In this document: piece by piece, positions 48,279 to 57,302 of the stretch
How positions within the stretch are numbered: the first letter of the stretch is position 1
Layout: every line of letters begins with the position of its first letter
Origin: Carnobacterium gallinarum DSM 4847
GTDB lineage: Bacteria > Bacillota > Bacilli > Lactobacillales > Carnobacteriaceae
DNA: 64,000 nt
Direction of reading: 5' to 3'
Assembly (NCBI RefSeq): GCF_000744375.1
Contig: NZ_JQLU01000005.1
Span: forward strand, 744,001-808,000
The notes under the pieces: model-generated
What the model was told of the DNA's origin: nothing
Database searches by the model: none
The model's input: only the letters and a program-made list of their open reading frames with translations
Program-made: the position numbers and the translations under genes

Positions 48279-48362
48279 TTAAAAAGCACCTCCACCACTA
48301 TTACCTCCGGATCCTCCCGAGGTTGAACCTTTGCCAGTTAACCAATTCCAAATTGAATTCAT
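48279..48362 (-). CDS. 27-residue Gly/Ser-rich peptide
   Basis: A short gene with an excellent ribosome site (AAGGAGGTGAGAATA before ATG). The peptide starts MNSIWNWLTGKGSTS and continues as a Gly/Ser/Asn-rich tail ending GGGAF. It has two Trp near the start and no cleavable signal. It is in the orientation of the RiPP operon, about 570 bases after the ABC permease. I do not recognise a family. It could be a further bacteriocin-like or signalling peptide, or unrelated. Confidence 0.6.
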   Translation of the reverse strand: MNSIWNWLTGKGSTSGGSGGNSGGGAF

Positions 48363-48686
48363 TATTCTCACCTCCTTTCAATTTTAATAGGACTTTTCTC
48401 ATTAACGGTAATTTGAGGAAATACCTAAAAACCATGAAAAACAAACTAATTGAGTTCTATATTTGCTCCCAAAACTTATACCTTAATGAACGCCCCTTTA
48501 GAAATTTATTATTTTAAGTTTAGGAAAATTATGTGTATTATTTATAATTGAGGGACTAGACTGCTAATGTTAAAAAAAGACTGATATAGTAGCATTTCCC
48601 CATCTACCATACAAAAAATGTCGAATTTCGGATGAAACCTAAAAATACGAATAATACTGTATTTCTATTATACGAGGATTGAAAAT

Positions 48687-48836
48687 TCACTTTTTACCTA
48701 GGTACAGATTATTAAAAACAACTCCTAAACAAATTGCCATAGAGAACCCTATCAAAAAATTTTTGAACGCTATTCCTATTGCTATTCCTACACATACTCC
48801 TATCGATATTCCCAAAAATGAAACTTGCCCTTTCAT
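48687..48836 (-). CDS. 49-residue membrane protein, candidate immunity protein
   Basis: Start ATG at 48836 with GGAGGTG 5 bases upstream, 17 bases after the ABC permease stop, so probably its operon partner. The protein (MKGQVSFLGISIGVCVGIAI...) has two Gly-rich hydrophobic segments and a KK end. Small membrane proteins at the end of RiPP exporter operons often give self-protection; that role is inferred. The gap 48363-48686 shows nothing else. Confidence 0.68.
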   Translation of the reverse strand: MKGQVSFLGISIGVCVGIAIGIAFKNFLIGFSMAICLGVVFNNLYLGKK

Positions 48837-48853
48837 AAAAACACCTCCATTGA

Positions 48854-50029
48854 TTATTTTTCACTTTTAAACACTTTTTTTGTATATATTAATGCGGATA
48901 TATGAAATAACACAACAATTGCAAATACTAATATAATTATTGAAATAACTATTTCTAAATTACTCACATTGTTGTTTATCATTCTAATCGGCATTGAAAA
49001 AGATGATATAAAAGGAACAAAAGATATCACCTTTAAAATACCACTATTTGGATTGTACAAGCCAATCATATAACTAAAAATGAATGATACCATGGTTACT
49101 AATGCTATAGGTAGTGTTACCTTTGAAGCATCTTCTATTCTATTAGAAAAAACACCACATAATCCTGAGAAAATAGTATATAAAATCACGCCTAACAATA
49201 AAAACAAAAATTGATATATCAAATCTTTGTAGGATAAATTACTAAAAAAATCTGATGAATTAATTAGGAAATTAAACTTGTCGTTTCCACGCACAAACAA
49301 TATTAGAGGTATAGAAAATAAAGCGTATATACTTATTTGTGTTAATATGGTTAAAAATACTCCTATTAATTTTCCTAAAAAGTAGTTTTTAGCGGTCATA
49401 CTCGACAAGATTACTTCTATTATCTTTGAAGATTTTTCAGTTGCAATTTCTTGACTCATAGTGGATGAATACATAATTATTATTAAAAACAATACTAATG
49501 AAACGATAACGGTTAATATCGATCGATAAATGTGGTCGTGATCATGTTTTTTATGATCAATATTCAATATTGGCTCTATTGATAATGCAACCGCTTGGTT
49601 CTCATCGATATTAGCTGTAATTTTATTTAATGATGATTGCATATAGCTTAAATTTTGAAGAATATCGTAATTAACAGAATTTACTACTTCATCATTATTT
49701 GAATAAAAATCACCAATAATTCTATCAGAGGTATTACTTACTTTTAAAAAACCATCAATCTCACTTTTTTTTAATTTATTCAGTATAATATTTTCAGTCT
49801 CTCCTGAAAATTTAAATTGAGTTGTAGAATTACTTTCAAATAAAACTTCTTGTTGTGCTTCATTTAGTCCACTTACAATTACAGTATTTTTTTCAATGTT
49901 TTTTATCTCAGGAATAAAAAATATAGCGCTTATAACTGCTATTATTGGGAGAATTATCATTAAGCGAAATGGTATTGATTTAATTTGCTTTAGCCATGTT
50001 TTTTTTATCACTATAAAAGTTTTATTCAT
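48854..50029 (-). CDS. ABC-2 type exporter permease (NatB-like)
   Basis: 391 residues from the ATG at 50029 (MNKTFIVIKKTW), which overlaps the ATPase stop by 8 bases. It has one N-terminal membrane segment, a large external domain (about 45-195) and five or six further segments, the layout of NatB/YhaP-type exporters. It contains KHDHDH near residue 155. With the ATPase it probably exports the modified peptides or protects the producer, like the transporter pair of daptide clusters. Confidence 0.85.
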   Translation of the reverse strand: MNKTFIVIKKTWLKQIKSIPFRLMIILPIIAVISAIFFIPEIKNIEKNTVIVSGLNEAQQEVLFESNSTTQFKFSGETENIILNKLKKSEIDGFLKVSNTSDRIIGDFYSNNDEVVNSVNYDILQNLSYMQSSLNKITANIDENQAVALSIEPILNIDHKKHDHDHIYRSILTVIVSLVLFLIIIMYSSTMSQEIATEKSSKIIEVILSSMTAKNYFLGKLIGVFLTILTQISIYALFSIPLILFVRGNDKFNFLINSSDFFSNLSYKDLIYQFLFLLLGVILYTIFSGLCGVFSNRIEDASKVTLPIALVTMVSFIFSYMIGLYNPNSGILKVISFVPFISSFSMPIRMINNNVSNLEIVISIIILVFAIVVLFHISALIYTKKVFKSEK

Positions 50030-50921
50030 TTTGAGACTCCATTTCCATATTAAATATCTCGTATAACGTTGGTGGTTGATGACTAAACAAACTAACATAA
50101 CCTTCATTATCTGCTATTTCTTTAAAAATCACTTTGCCTATCGAGCTATCAGAAATAGAAATCAACCATTTATCATTTTCTAAGTTCTTTATATTTTGAA
50201 CTCCTTTAATGTTTTTTAAATAGGTTGCATCTGAAGTTTCTACTAAAACATTCAATTTTTCATAATTCCCTTTTATATTATTAACTGAGTTATTTAGTAT
50301 CATTTCCCCTTTTTTTAACATTAATATTTTATTACATAACCCTTCCACACTATCCATGTTGTGACTGGAAAAGATAATTCCTACGCCTTGAGTTTTTAGT
50401 CTTTTGATAATAGAAATCAATATTTTTATATTAGAGGGATCTAAACCACTAAAAGGCTCGTCTAAAATAATAAATTTAGGATTATGGATAAATGTACATA
50501 TTAACTGTATTTTTTGTTGATTCCCTTTGGATAATTTTTTTATTATATCTTTTCTATCACCCTTCACATCCAGTTCTTTTAACCAATAATCTATTTTAGG
50601 TATTATATCTTTTTTTTTACATCCTTTTAACTCTGCAAAATAAATAATTTGATCTTGAACTGTAGATTTTAAATCTAATCCCCTTTCTTCAGGTAAATAA
50701 CCTACATAATTATACTTATTCGTAGAAAATATATCTGAAGTAAAAACTATTTCACCTTCGCATACAGGGATAAAACTTAAAATAGCTTTTAATAAGGTAC
50801 TTTTTCCTGCGCCGTTAGGTCCTATTAGACCTATAACATCACTTTCGTTTATAGAAAAATTAATATTTGACAAGATTTTTTTATTTGTATATTTCACACT
50901 TATATTATTTACATCCAACAA
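50022..50921 (-). CDS. ABC exporter ATPase of the RiPP cluster
   Basis: 299 residues: Walker A GPNGAGKS (34-41), signature LSKGNQQK, Walker B FIILDEPFSGLD and switch His in SSHNMDS. The C-terminal part (about 215-299) is a NatA-type extension. The start lies 16 bases after the SDR stop codon and its end overlaps the permease start. It powers the NatB-like permease. Confidence 0.92.
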   Translation of the reverse strand: MLDVNNISVKYTNKKILSNINFSINESDVIGLIGPNGAGKSTLLKAILSFIPVCEGEIVFTSDIFSTNKYNYVGYLPEERGLDLKSTVQDQIIYFAELKGCKKKDIIPKIDYWLKELDVKGDRKDIIKKLSKGNQQKIQLICTFIHNPKFIILDEPFSGLDPSNIKILISIIKRLKTQGVGIIFSSHNMDSVEGLCNKILMLKKGEMILNNSVNNIKGNYEKLNVLVETSDATYLKNIKGVQNIKNLENDKWLISISDSSIGKVIFKEIADNEGYVSLFSHQPPTLYEIFNMEMESQNE

Positions 50922-50936
50922 AATAACACTTCCTTT

Positions 50937-51659
50937 TTATACAATAGTATATCCGTAATCAACAATTATATTTTGTCCTCTGATCGCTTTACTTTTTTTA
51001 TCAAAAAGAAATTCTATAGCATATATGATATCTTCCAACGTAACAAATCTTTTATAAGGAATTTTCCTACGCAATTTTTCTCCTTCTAAAGTGTTATTAA
51101 GAAATATTTGATTATTAGCTGTTATTATATATGACGGTGAAATAGCATTTATTTGAACATCTTTCTCTGTATTTTGTAATAAATCTATCGATATATTTTT
51201 AATAATTTGTATCAAAGCTGCTTTAGAAGCACCATATTCTATTCTTTTATCATGACCTACAACTCCATTTTGAGAAGCAATTACTACGATACTTGTATAC
51301 TCTCCTAATAAATCATAAATACTTTTTAATAGAAAGACAAATCCTCTAACATTAACATTCATTGTGTAATCAAACATTTCTTCATTAGTAGAAAAAAAAT
51401 CATTCATATAATTAATACCAGCAGAATATAGTATCTTATTAATAGGATACAACTCTTCACATGCTATATATTCTTTCAATTTTTTTAATTGTGATGAGTC
51501 TGTCACATCTATCTTTATTTGATAAACATTATCTGAAATTTCCATATTTTTTTGATATGAATGGTCAACTGAAATTATTTTATTATATTTACTTCTATTT
51601 TCTAAAATAAATTTCTTTCCAATAGATCCATTTCCACCTACGACTAGTATATTATCCAT
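50937..51659 (-). CDS. short-chain dehydrogenase, candidate C-terminal Thr oxidase
   Basis: 240 residues of the classical SDR fold: NAD(P) motif GGNGSIG (8-14), catalytic Ser129, Tyr142 and Lys146 (EYGASK). The gene lies between the M50 peptidase and the ABC genes in the same operon. Daptide clusters need an oxidoreductase that converts the C-terminal Thr to an aminoketone. An SDR could oxidise the Thr hydroxyl, after which the beta-keto acid would lose CO2 by itself. This role is inferred; I do not know that characterised daptide oxidases are SDRs. Confidence 0.8.
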   Translation of the reverse strand: MDNILVVGGNGSIGKKFILENRSKYNKIISVDHSYQKNMEISDNVYQIKIDVTDSSQLKKLKEYIACEELYPINKILYSAGINYMNDFFSTNEEMFDYTMNVNVRGFVFLLKSIYDLLGEYTSIVVIASQNGVVGHDKRIEYGASKAALIQIIKNISIDLLQNTEKDVQINAISPSYIITANNQIFLNNTLEGEKLRRKIPYKRFVTLEDIIYAIEFLFDKKSKAIRGQNIIVDYGYTIV

Positions 51660-52284
51660 GTATATCCTTCTTTCTTCTAATTGTCTTCTAAATTAAATAT
51701 CTAACTAATAAAATTAGATTATAAGATACTGTCAATATGATAAGAACGAGATTAATAGTACCAATAATTAAAATTTTGTTAGATACTTTTTTTTTATTTT
51801 TAAAAAAAGAAAAATATTCTTTCATGTAATCATCTGTTGATAGAATTGTAGAAATCATCCAATAACCATCCATCTTCAAAAAAGGAATACTATTAACTAT
51901 TAATAAATTAATGTTAACTAGGTTAAATACATATAGATAGACATTATTATTTAAAATTGATAAAAAACAACCTATCCCTAATAGAACAATTTGACTTTTT
52001 ATACCAGCACTCATTAAATAAAGTTTTTTGTTTTTATTAAAAAAATTCATAAACGGAACTGTTATAAAAAAAAGAGGTATAAAAAGATATCTTAATGAGA
52101 AACCTATATTAACTGTCTTCATATTTATTTCACTTTGGTAAACATATAGGTGTGAAATTTCATGTATCATACTTATAAATAGCTGACTAAATAAAGAAAA
52201 AAATATTATATTAAAATCCGCAATATTGATCATTTCCATATTTGTTATTGAAAAAAAATGATTGTAGATAATTGATACTACAAC

Positions 52285-52292
52285 CAATAAAA
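52285..52292. repeat. Left 8-bp target duplication of the IS256-family element
   Basis: CAATAAAA, repeated at 53618-53625 directly outside the other end. Confidence 0.9.
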
Positions 52293-53617
52293 AGTCAAGT
52301 CCATAATCCTGTGTAAAATACTATACAACGTTTCTATTGTTTCTTACTTGCTAAAATTTATATACTTTCTTGTAGAACTAATCCATTCTTCATGCAGGTC
52401 CATAAGAACTGCCCCAATCAATCGATTGGCTGAAGCATGATTTGGAAAGATTCGAATGATCTTTTCTCTTCTGCGAACCTCTTGGTTTAATCGTTCAAGA
52501 AGATTGGTACTTTTTAGTCGATTGTGGGAGTTACCTAGGACAGTATATTGAAAGGCATCTTCGAAGCCATTATCTAAGGTCTCGTAAGCTTTTGTGTATT
52601 TCTTTTGGTCGTAGTATTCTTCAACCAGACGATTTTTAGCTTCTCGTGCTAAATTAATATCCGTAAACTTGAAGATAGCTTTTACAGCTTCTCTAAAAGG
52701 TTTAGAATTCTTCTTAGGAATTGTTGTAAAGATATTTCTTAAGAAGTGAACTTGGCATCTCTGCCAACTTGCGTTGGTAAAGGATTTACGAATCGCAGAT
52801 ACTAAGCCTTTATGAGCGTCAGAAATAACGAGTTCTACACCTTGTAATCCTCTTTCTTTTAAGTATTCAAAGAAGTTAGACCATGTGTTATCACTCTCTT
52901 CATTTTGAATCATGAAGCCAATAATTTCACGATCGCCATCTTTGGTTATTCCAATCGCAATGTGACAACTCTTAGAAAGTACTCGATTATCTTCTCTAAT
53001 CTTTATGTACAGGACATCAGTCATCAAGTAAGGATAGTTTATATCTGAAAGCGATCGATTTTGCCATTCATTGACCAGAGGGTCTAACTGTTCAGTCAGA
53101 CTAGAAACAAAGGACTTAGAAACTGATTTACCACATAACTCCTCAACAATCTTAGAGACTTTACGTGTTGAAACGCCTGAAACATACATCTCAAGCATTG
53201 AAGCAAGCAGCGCCTTTTCATTTCGCTGATACCGCTCAAACACCGTCGGTGAAAACTCACCATCACGTGTTCTAGGTACTCTTAATTCAAGTGTACCAAC
53301 GCGAGTCGTAAAGTCACGCTCGTAGTAGCCATTTCGTTGACTCTGACGACTTTCAGATCGTTCATAGTCATCAGCTTTAATGTATTCTGTTCGTTGGTTT
53401 TCCATCAACTGATTGAAAACTGTCGTTAAAATATTTTTAGACACATCATCTTTAACGGAATGTTCAATAATACTTTGAACCTCTTCGTTGTTCAGTGTAA
53501 AATGTACTTGGGTCATGTAAAGTCCTCCTGGGTATGTTTTTAATGGTTAAAAACATTGTACCGTAAAAGGGCTGTTACATGGCCTTTTAACTTTTACACA
53601 ATTATATGGACTTTATC
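52293..53617 (-). mobile_element. IS256-family insertion sequence
   Basis: 1325 bp. The ends are related inverted repeats: AGTCAAGTCCATAATCCTG on the left and, as complement, GATAAAGTCCATATAATTG on the right, both reaching TGTGTAAAA. The right end is close to the IS256 terminus as I know it, and the length is that of IS256. The 8-bp duplication CAATAAAA proves insertion into the M50 gene. Confidence 0.93.
52344..53516 (-). CDS. IS256-family (mutator type) transposase
   Basis: 390 residues, complete. Mutator-family core with TDVLYIKIRED (first Asp), GVELVISDAHKGL (second Asp) and the conserved C/H words WQRCQVHFLRN; the catalytic Glu is in the C-terminal third. An AGGAGGACTTTAC site precedes the ATG at 53516. 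The element appears competent to move. Confidence 0.95.
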   Translation of the reverse strand: MTQVHFTLNNEEVQSIIEHSVKDDVSKNILTTVFNQLMENQRTEYIKADDYERSESRQSQRNGYYERDFTTRVGTLELRVPRTRDGEFSPTVFERYQRNEKALLASMLEMYVSGVSTRKVSKIVEELCGKSVSKSFVSSLTEQLDPLVNEWQNRSLSDINYPYLMTDVLYIKIREDNRVLSKSCHIAIGITKDGDREIIGFMIQNEESDNTWSNFFEYLKERGLQGVELVISDAHKGLVSAIRKSFTNASWQRCQVHFLRNIFTTIPKKNSKPFREAVKAIFKFTDINLAREAKNRLVEEYYDQKKYTKAYETLDNGFEDAFQYTVLGNSHNRLKSTNLLERLNQEVRRREKIIRIFPNHASANRLIGAVLMDLHEEWISSTRKYINFSK

Positions 53618-53625
53618 CAATAAAA
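53618..53625. repeat. Right 8-bp target duplication of the IS256-family element
   Basis: CAATAAAA, identical to 52285-52292. Confidence 0.9.
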
Positions 53626-53927
53626 CAGCTAATATTACTGATTTATTTGAAGTTAGATATCGAAAAATAGGAAAAAATTTATTCAGATTTTTTATTTCTA
53701 TTTTAAATTTAAATAAAGAAAAATCCGTCATACTTTTTGAGCTATTTTCATGTAAAAATGATTTTAAGGGATTATTTTTTTTCTTAACTTCTTCTTCTTT
53801 TAAATATTCGAATACTTCACCATCAGTTATAATCATTTTATTATTAAATTCATTATAAACAGCTAATTTATCATCATCGATAAATAATAAGTTTAGAATT
53901 ATATTTTTTAGTTTTATACGTTTTACT

Positions 53928-55157
53928 TTAAGCATAATGTAATCCTTTTTTGAAGATAATATTTACACACGAAGCATATTTTTCCGCTGTCATAGTTAAA
54001 ATTGGAAATAATGTTATACCATTATTTCTACCATCTGAGTAGATGTACACTAAGACCCCAATATTTTTAAGCTCTTCTATCAAGTTTAATAAATGTGGAG
54101 AATTTATTTCGATTGAAGCCATTGCACCTTTGCTTTTATATTTAAGATTATATTGTACAGCTATTTTATTAAAAGACTTCTCTAATAAATTCACATTATA
54201 AAATATTTCTTTTTCATATTTTATAAAGTAATCAATTGTTATTTTAGCAGACACCATTCCTAATAAATTTCCATTTTGAGTGGAAAAATGTTCGATATCT
54301 TTTCTAATAAGCTTACGTTCAATTTCCTTAGAAAATAAGACTGCTCCAAGAGGTGTAATTCCATTGTTTATAGATTTACTTAAACACAATATATCTGGTT
54401 TCTCTTCTAAATTAGTCAGATAAAAACGATTACCAGTTCTGTAAAAGCCTGTTGCTACCTCGTCAAAAATAGATATTATATTTCTTTCTTTTAATATTTT
54501 TAACAACTTATTAAAAAAATTACTATTTGAAAAATTTAGTCCTCCTGACGCAATTATAGGTTCCATAACAAAAAACATTATATCTTGATAGTTTTCCTCT
54601 ATATAATCAATGATATATTGACATTTTTCTACGTTGTCTGGAAATGGTAGGTAAATAATATTATTTTTTAATAAACTATAATCATTATTTATAAGCGCAT
54701 CTAATCCACTAACAGCCATTCCACCAAAAAAATTACCATGATATGAGTCGTTAAAAGTAACTATTTTCCCATTTTTCCCACAACTTTTTTGTGCTATTTT
54801 AATGGCTAATTCCATGGATTCAGAACCACTATTAGTAAAAAAAACTTTTTTAAAATCTTCAATTCCAACAAAATCAAGTAATTTTTTGGAAACTTCTTCA
54901 TACAACGGGTTCTTATATGATTGAATATCTAGATATGGTATTCCTCTACCTAATAAATCAGAAAAACATCTAATTACGTCACTGTATAAATTTTCATCAT
55001 ACCCTAAAGATACGTTCCAAAGTCCACTTCTCAAGTCATAATATCTTTTTTTATTAATATCAATAAGTTCAAAGTTTATTGCAGATTCTACTATTAGATC
55101 ACTATACAAAGTTGAACTATTTACACTACCGGATAATAGTGTATATCCACTATTCAT
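53928..55157 (-). CDS. class III PLP-dependent aminotransferase of the RiPP cluster
   Basis: 409 residues of the ornithine/acetylornithine aminotransferase fold. The phosphate-site region is NSGSESMELAIK (109-120); SYHGN at 138-142; the PLP-ring Asp232 lies in IFDEVATGFYRTG; the Schiff-base Lys261 lies in LSKSINNG. It overlaps the methyltransferase gene by 8 bases. In daptide biosynthesis an aminotransferase of this class (MpaC) turns the peptide's C-terminal ketone into an amine. Given the Thr-ending precursors here I infer the same job. Confidence 0.9.
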   Translation of the reverse strand: MNSGYTLLSGSVNSSTLYSDLIVESAINFELIDINKKRYYDLRSGLWNVSLGYDENLYSDVIRCFSDLLGRGIPYLDIQSYKNPLYEEVSKKLLDFVGIEDFKKVFFTNSGSESMELAIKIAQKSCGKNGKIVTFNDSYHGNFFGGMAVSGLDALINNDYSLLKNNIIYLPFPDNVEKCQYIIDYIEENYQDIMFFVMEPIIASGGLNFSNSNFFNKLLKILKERNIISIFDEVATGFYRTGNRFYLTNLEEKPDILCLSKSINNGITPLGAVLFSKEIERKLIRKDIEHFSTQNGNLLGMVSAKITIDYFIKYEKEIFYNVNLLEKSFNKIAVQYNLKYKSKGAMASIEINSPHLLNLIEELKNIGVLVYIYSDGRNNGITLFPILTMTAEKYASCVNIIFKKGLHYA

Positions 55158-55866
55158 CTCCCAGCCTCCAATGCATCATTTTGTAGCTATTGTTACTTTC
55201 TACAAAAACTTTCTTAAAATTAAAATTAGTAAATAAAGAATTTATATCTTGGTCGGTATGCATATACTTTACACTGTATCCTAAATGATTTTTTGCATAT
55301 ATATTATATACGATCTTATTTCCATTTATAAAATTAGTGAAATAGTATGTTGTGTTTTCAAAGCTTTCTTTTTGCAATTGATTAGATGTTTCTAAAAAAA
55401 AATTTGAATCTATAATGTCAAAAAAAATATTTCCATTCTTTTTAAGAATTTTTCTTAATAGTGTAAGAATTTTTTCAATCTCAGCGAAAGAGAATAACGA
55501 GATAGTAGTTGCTGGAATTATAACAGCATCATACTCCTTTTTTTCATTCCCTAGTTCAAATATTGACATATTTTTTACAAATTGTCTAAACTTTGAAGGA
55601 ATACAACTCATCATTTCTTTTGATAATTCAATTCCAGTTATATTGTATCCACTCTTTCTAAGTGGAGTAAATATCCTTCCAGTACCTGTTCCTATTTCTA
55701 AGATTTTTTCATTTTTTCCTAATACTTTTTTATAAAATGATAAATCATTAAGTTCTGTTGCATAATTATAATATTCAATAAATGTTGGAGATTTGTATAT
55801 ATCATTCGTTATTTCAGAGCTTTTAATTTTATGATAAAAGTGTTTTGAAATATAATCTTCATGCAT
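55150..55866 (-). CDS. SAM-dependent methyltransferase of the RiPP cluster
   Basis: 238 residues, class I fold, with motif I ILEIGTGTGRI (55-65) and a DAVIIPATTISL region for motif post-I/II. It overlaps both neighbours by 8 bases (RRE-like gene and aminotransferase), which suggests tight translational coupling. In daptides the last step is N,N-dimethylation of the new C-terminal amine by MpaM; this gene fits that role. It could also act elsewhere on the peptide. Confidence 0.87.
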   Translation of the reverse strand: MHEDYISKHFYHKIKSSEITNDIYKSPTFIEYYNYATELNDLSFYKKVLGKNEKILEIGTGTGRIFTPLRKSGYNITGIELSKEMMSCIPSKFRQFVKNMSIFELGNEKKEYDAVIIPATTISLFSFAEIEKILTLLRKILKKNGNIFFDIIDSNFFLETSNQLQKESFENTTYYFTNFINGNKIVYNIYAKNHLGYSVKYMHTDQDINSLFTNFNFKKVFVESNNSYKMMHWRLGDE

Positions 55867-57004
55867 TTAAAAGTATCTCCCTTCCGTTATTGATCAAGTT
55901 AATATCAATTTCATTTTCTTCTTCTGAAATATTTTTTAATAAAATTTCAAAAATTTCAAAAAAAGTAGCATCAACATCAAATAATCTTTTTTCCAACATG
56001 TTATATAAAAAGTATTTATCTTTATTCTCACAAAATCCAATCCATTTTGAAAACTCATTGTCTGTATCAGTAGGAAGGTATTTGTATGAATTATATGCTG
56101 TTACAAAAACATATTCCTTTTTATAAAGGTTATTGATTTCAATAGATAGAAAAAATATATCTATTAATCTGTTAGAATACTCCTTTTTCAATGGTTTAGA
56201 ATGTATTGAATAGTTGTTTTTAATGTCTGTAATTCTGCTATCTATATTTCCTAATTTTGTAGTTCTCCTAATATCTAAAAATATTTGATTATTCTCAATA
56301 ATAAGTCTATTTAATTTAAATTTGTTTAATAGTGGATATATATCTAAAATATTACTTGATTTTAAGTCACTTTTTCCTGTATTAATGAAGAAATATAAAT
56401 ATTTTTCTATTTCTTCTACTTCTAATTCATAAATATCATCGATGTTTGTATTTTTATATTTTTCATATATTTCATATATTAAAGGCAAGTTTTTTTCTTT
56501 TTCAACTAGATTAGTGTTAAAAATTAGTACAGAATTTAAAAAACATGAATCAACAACCGTGCTGTTCAATAAATTTATATCGTTTTGACCAAATACATAA
56601 ATGTGTTTAATATTTCCTGATTTCATTTTTTCAGGATATGCCCCTGTAATTAATGATTTAAAACTAAATTCATACATTTTTAAAAAATCGGATTCTAACC
56701 TATCTACATATTTAATTTCAGGGAAATATACCACATTATATTTTACAGTACCTTCTAAGTAATTTTTTATTCTTTTTAATCTTGAACTCTCTACATTTGA
56801 AATAAAATAAACTTCCTCATATTCTTTGAATTCTATATAATCTTTAAAACTCTCAAATGTTTCATTATTAAAATCTAATCGTTCAAAATCAATATCATTA
56901 CCATATGCATTTCTTACTAATTTCTGCTCTTCTAGTGAAAATTCTTCGTCAAATAAAATCTCTTCATAATCCTGAACCTTAAAAAAAACTTTTTTATTAA
57001 ACAT
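55859..57004 (-). CDS. RiPP cluster protein with a possible recognition domain
   Basis: 381 residues from the ATG at 57004 (MFNKKVFFK), with AAAGGGG 11 bases upstream; an ATG seven codons earlier lacks a site. It is very rich in Lys, Glu, Asn and Ile, with no membrane segment and no Cys cluster of radical SAM enzymes. The last 50 residues (YFLYNMLEKRLFDVDATFFEIFEILL...) resemble a PqqD-like RiPP recognition element. First gene of the operon, divergent from the precursors. In the daptide model it corresponds best to MpaD. I do not recognise the N-terminal part. Confidence 0.6.
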   Translation of the reverse strand: MFNKKVFFKVQDYEEILFDEEFSLEEQKLVRNAYGNDIDFERLDFNNETFESFKDYIEFKEYEEVYFISNVESSRLKRIKNYLEGTVKYNVVYFPEIKYVDRLESDFLKMYEFSFKSLITGAYPEKMKSGNIKHIYVFGQNDINLLNSTVVDSCFLNSVLIFNTNLVEKEKNLPLIYEIYEKYKNTNIDDIYELEVEEIEKYLYFFINTGKSDLKSSNILDIYPLLNKFKLNRLIIENNQIFLDIRRTTKLGNIDSRITDIKNNYSIHSKPLKKEYSNRLIDIFFLSIEINNLYKKEYVFVTAYNSYKYLPTDTDNEFSKWIGFCENKDKYFLYNMLEKRLFDVDATFFEIFEILLKNISEEENEIDINLINNGREILLNA

Positions 57005-57118
57005 TATTAAAATAACCCCTTTCATTTTCTATTGTACTACTTTATATAGTATATAGAAAGTTGTTTTTTATTAAATAATAAAACAGTTATATTTGAAAGA
57101 TTATATATTTAAAAAATA

Positions 57119-57147
57119 TTGGTATTTTTATTTTAATGTTGTATAAT
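57119..57147 (+). promoter_or_regulatory. Promoter of the precursor genes
   Basis: TTGGTA at 57119-57124 and TATAAT at 57142-57147 are separated by 17 bases, and the first precursor start codon is 23 bases further. The 166-base gap 57005-57170 must also hold the minus-strand promoter of the enzyme operon; a TATACT-like box near 57050 is possible. Confidence 0.75.
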
Positions 57148-57170
57148 AGAAAATATTGGAGGTGTTATAA

Positions 57171-57284
57171 ATGCTTAAGTTTGAAGAAGTAGATAGTGAG
57201 AAACTTAATTGTGGTTGGTGTATGGGTGGTGGTGTCGTTGGCGGTATCGCTTTTGTCGGGTGTGTATTATGGATCTTAACTTAA
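57171..57284 (+). CDS. Daptide-like precursor peptide 1
   Basis: 37 residues with TTGGAGGTG 6 bases before ATG. Leader MLKFEEVDSEKLN is shared (10 of 13 residues) with precursor 2. The core starts near CGWCMGGGVVGG and is a Gly-rich hydrophobic helix ending VLWILT. It has three Cys (14, 17, 31). A C-terminal Thr is the residue that daptide enzymes convert. The two modification-enzyme genes needed for that are in the divergent operon. There is no double-glycine cleavage site. Confidence 0.82.
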   Translation: MLKFEEVDSEKLNCGWCMGGGVVGGIAFVGCVLWILT

Positions 57285-57302
57285 ATTAAAGGGGGGAATA
57301 AC

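Larger units (their letters stand above)
51688..53935 (-). pseudogene. M50-family membrane metallopeptidase gene, split by an IS256-family element
   Basis: Residues 1-106 are read from 53935 down to 53618; the rest is read from 52287 to 51688. Removing the element with one 8-bp duplication (52293-53625) gives an uninterrupted 304-codon gene, with the reading frame kept across the junction (..ILAVLL-VVVSIIYN..). The zinc site HEISH is at residues 147-151 of the restored protein, and NSIPFLKMDGYW supplies the later Asp. Residues 20-50 look like a PqqD-type domain. It is probably the leader peptidase of the RiPP pathway, comparable to YydH or the M50 enzyme of daptide clusters. Its start overlaps the aminotransferase stop by 8 bases. 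Confidence 0.87.
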
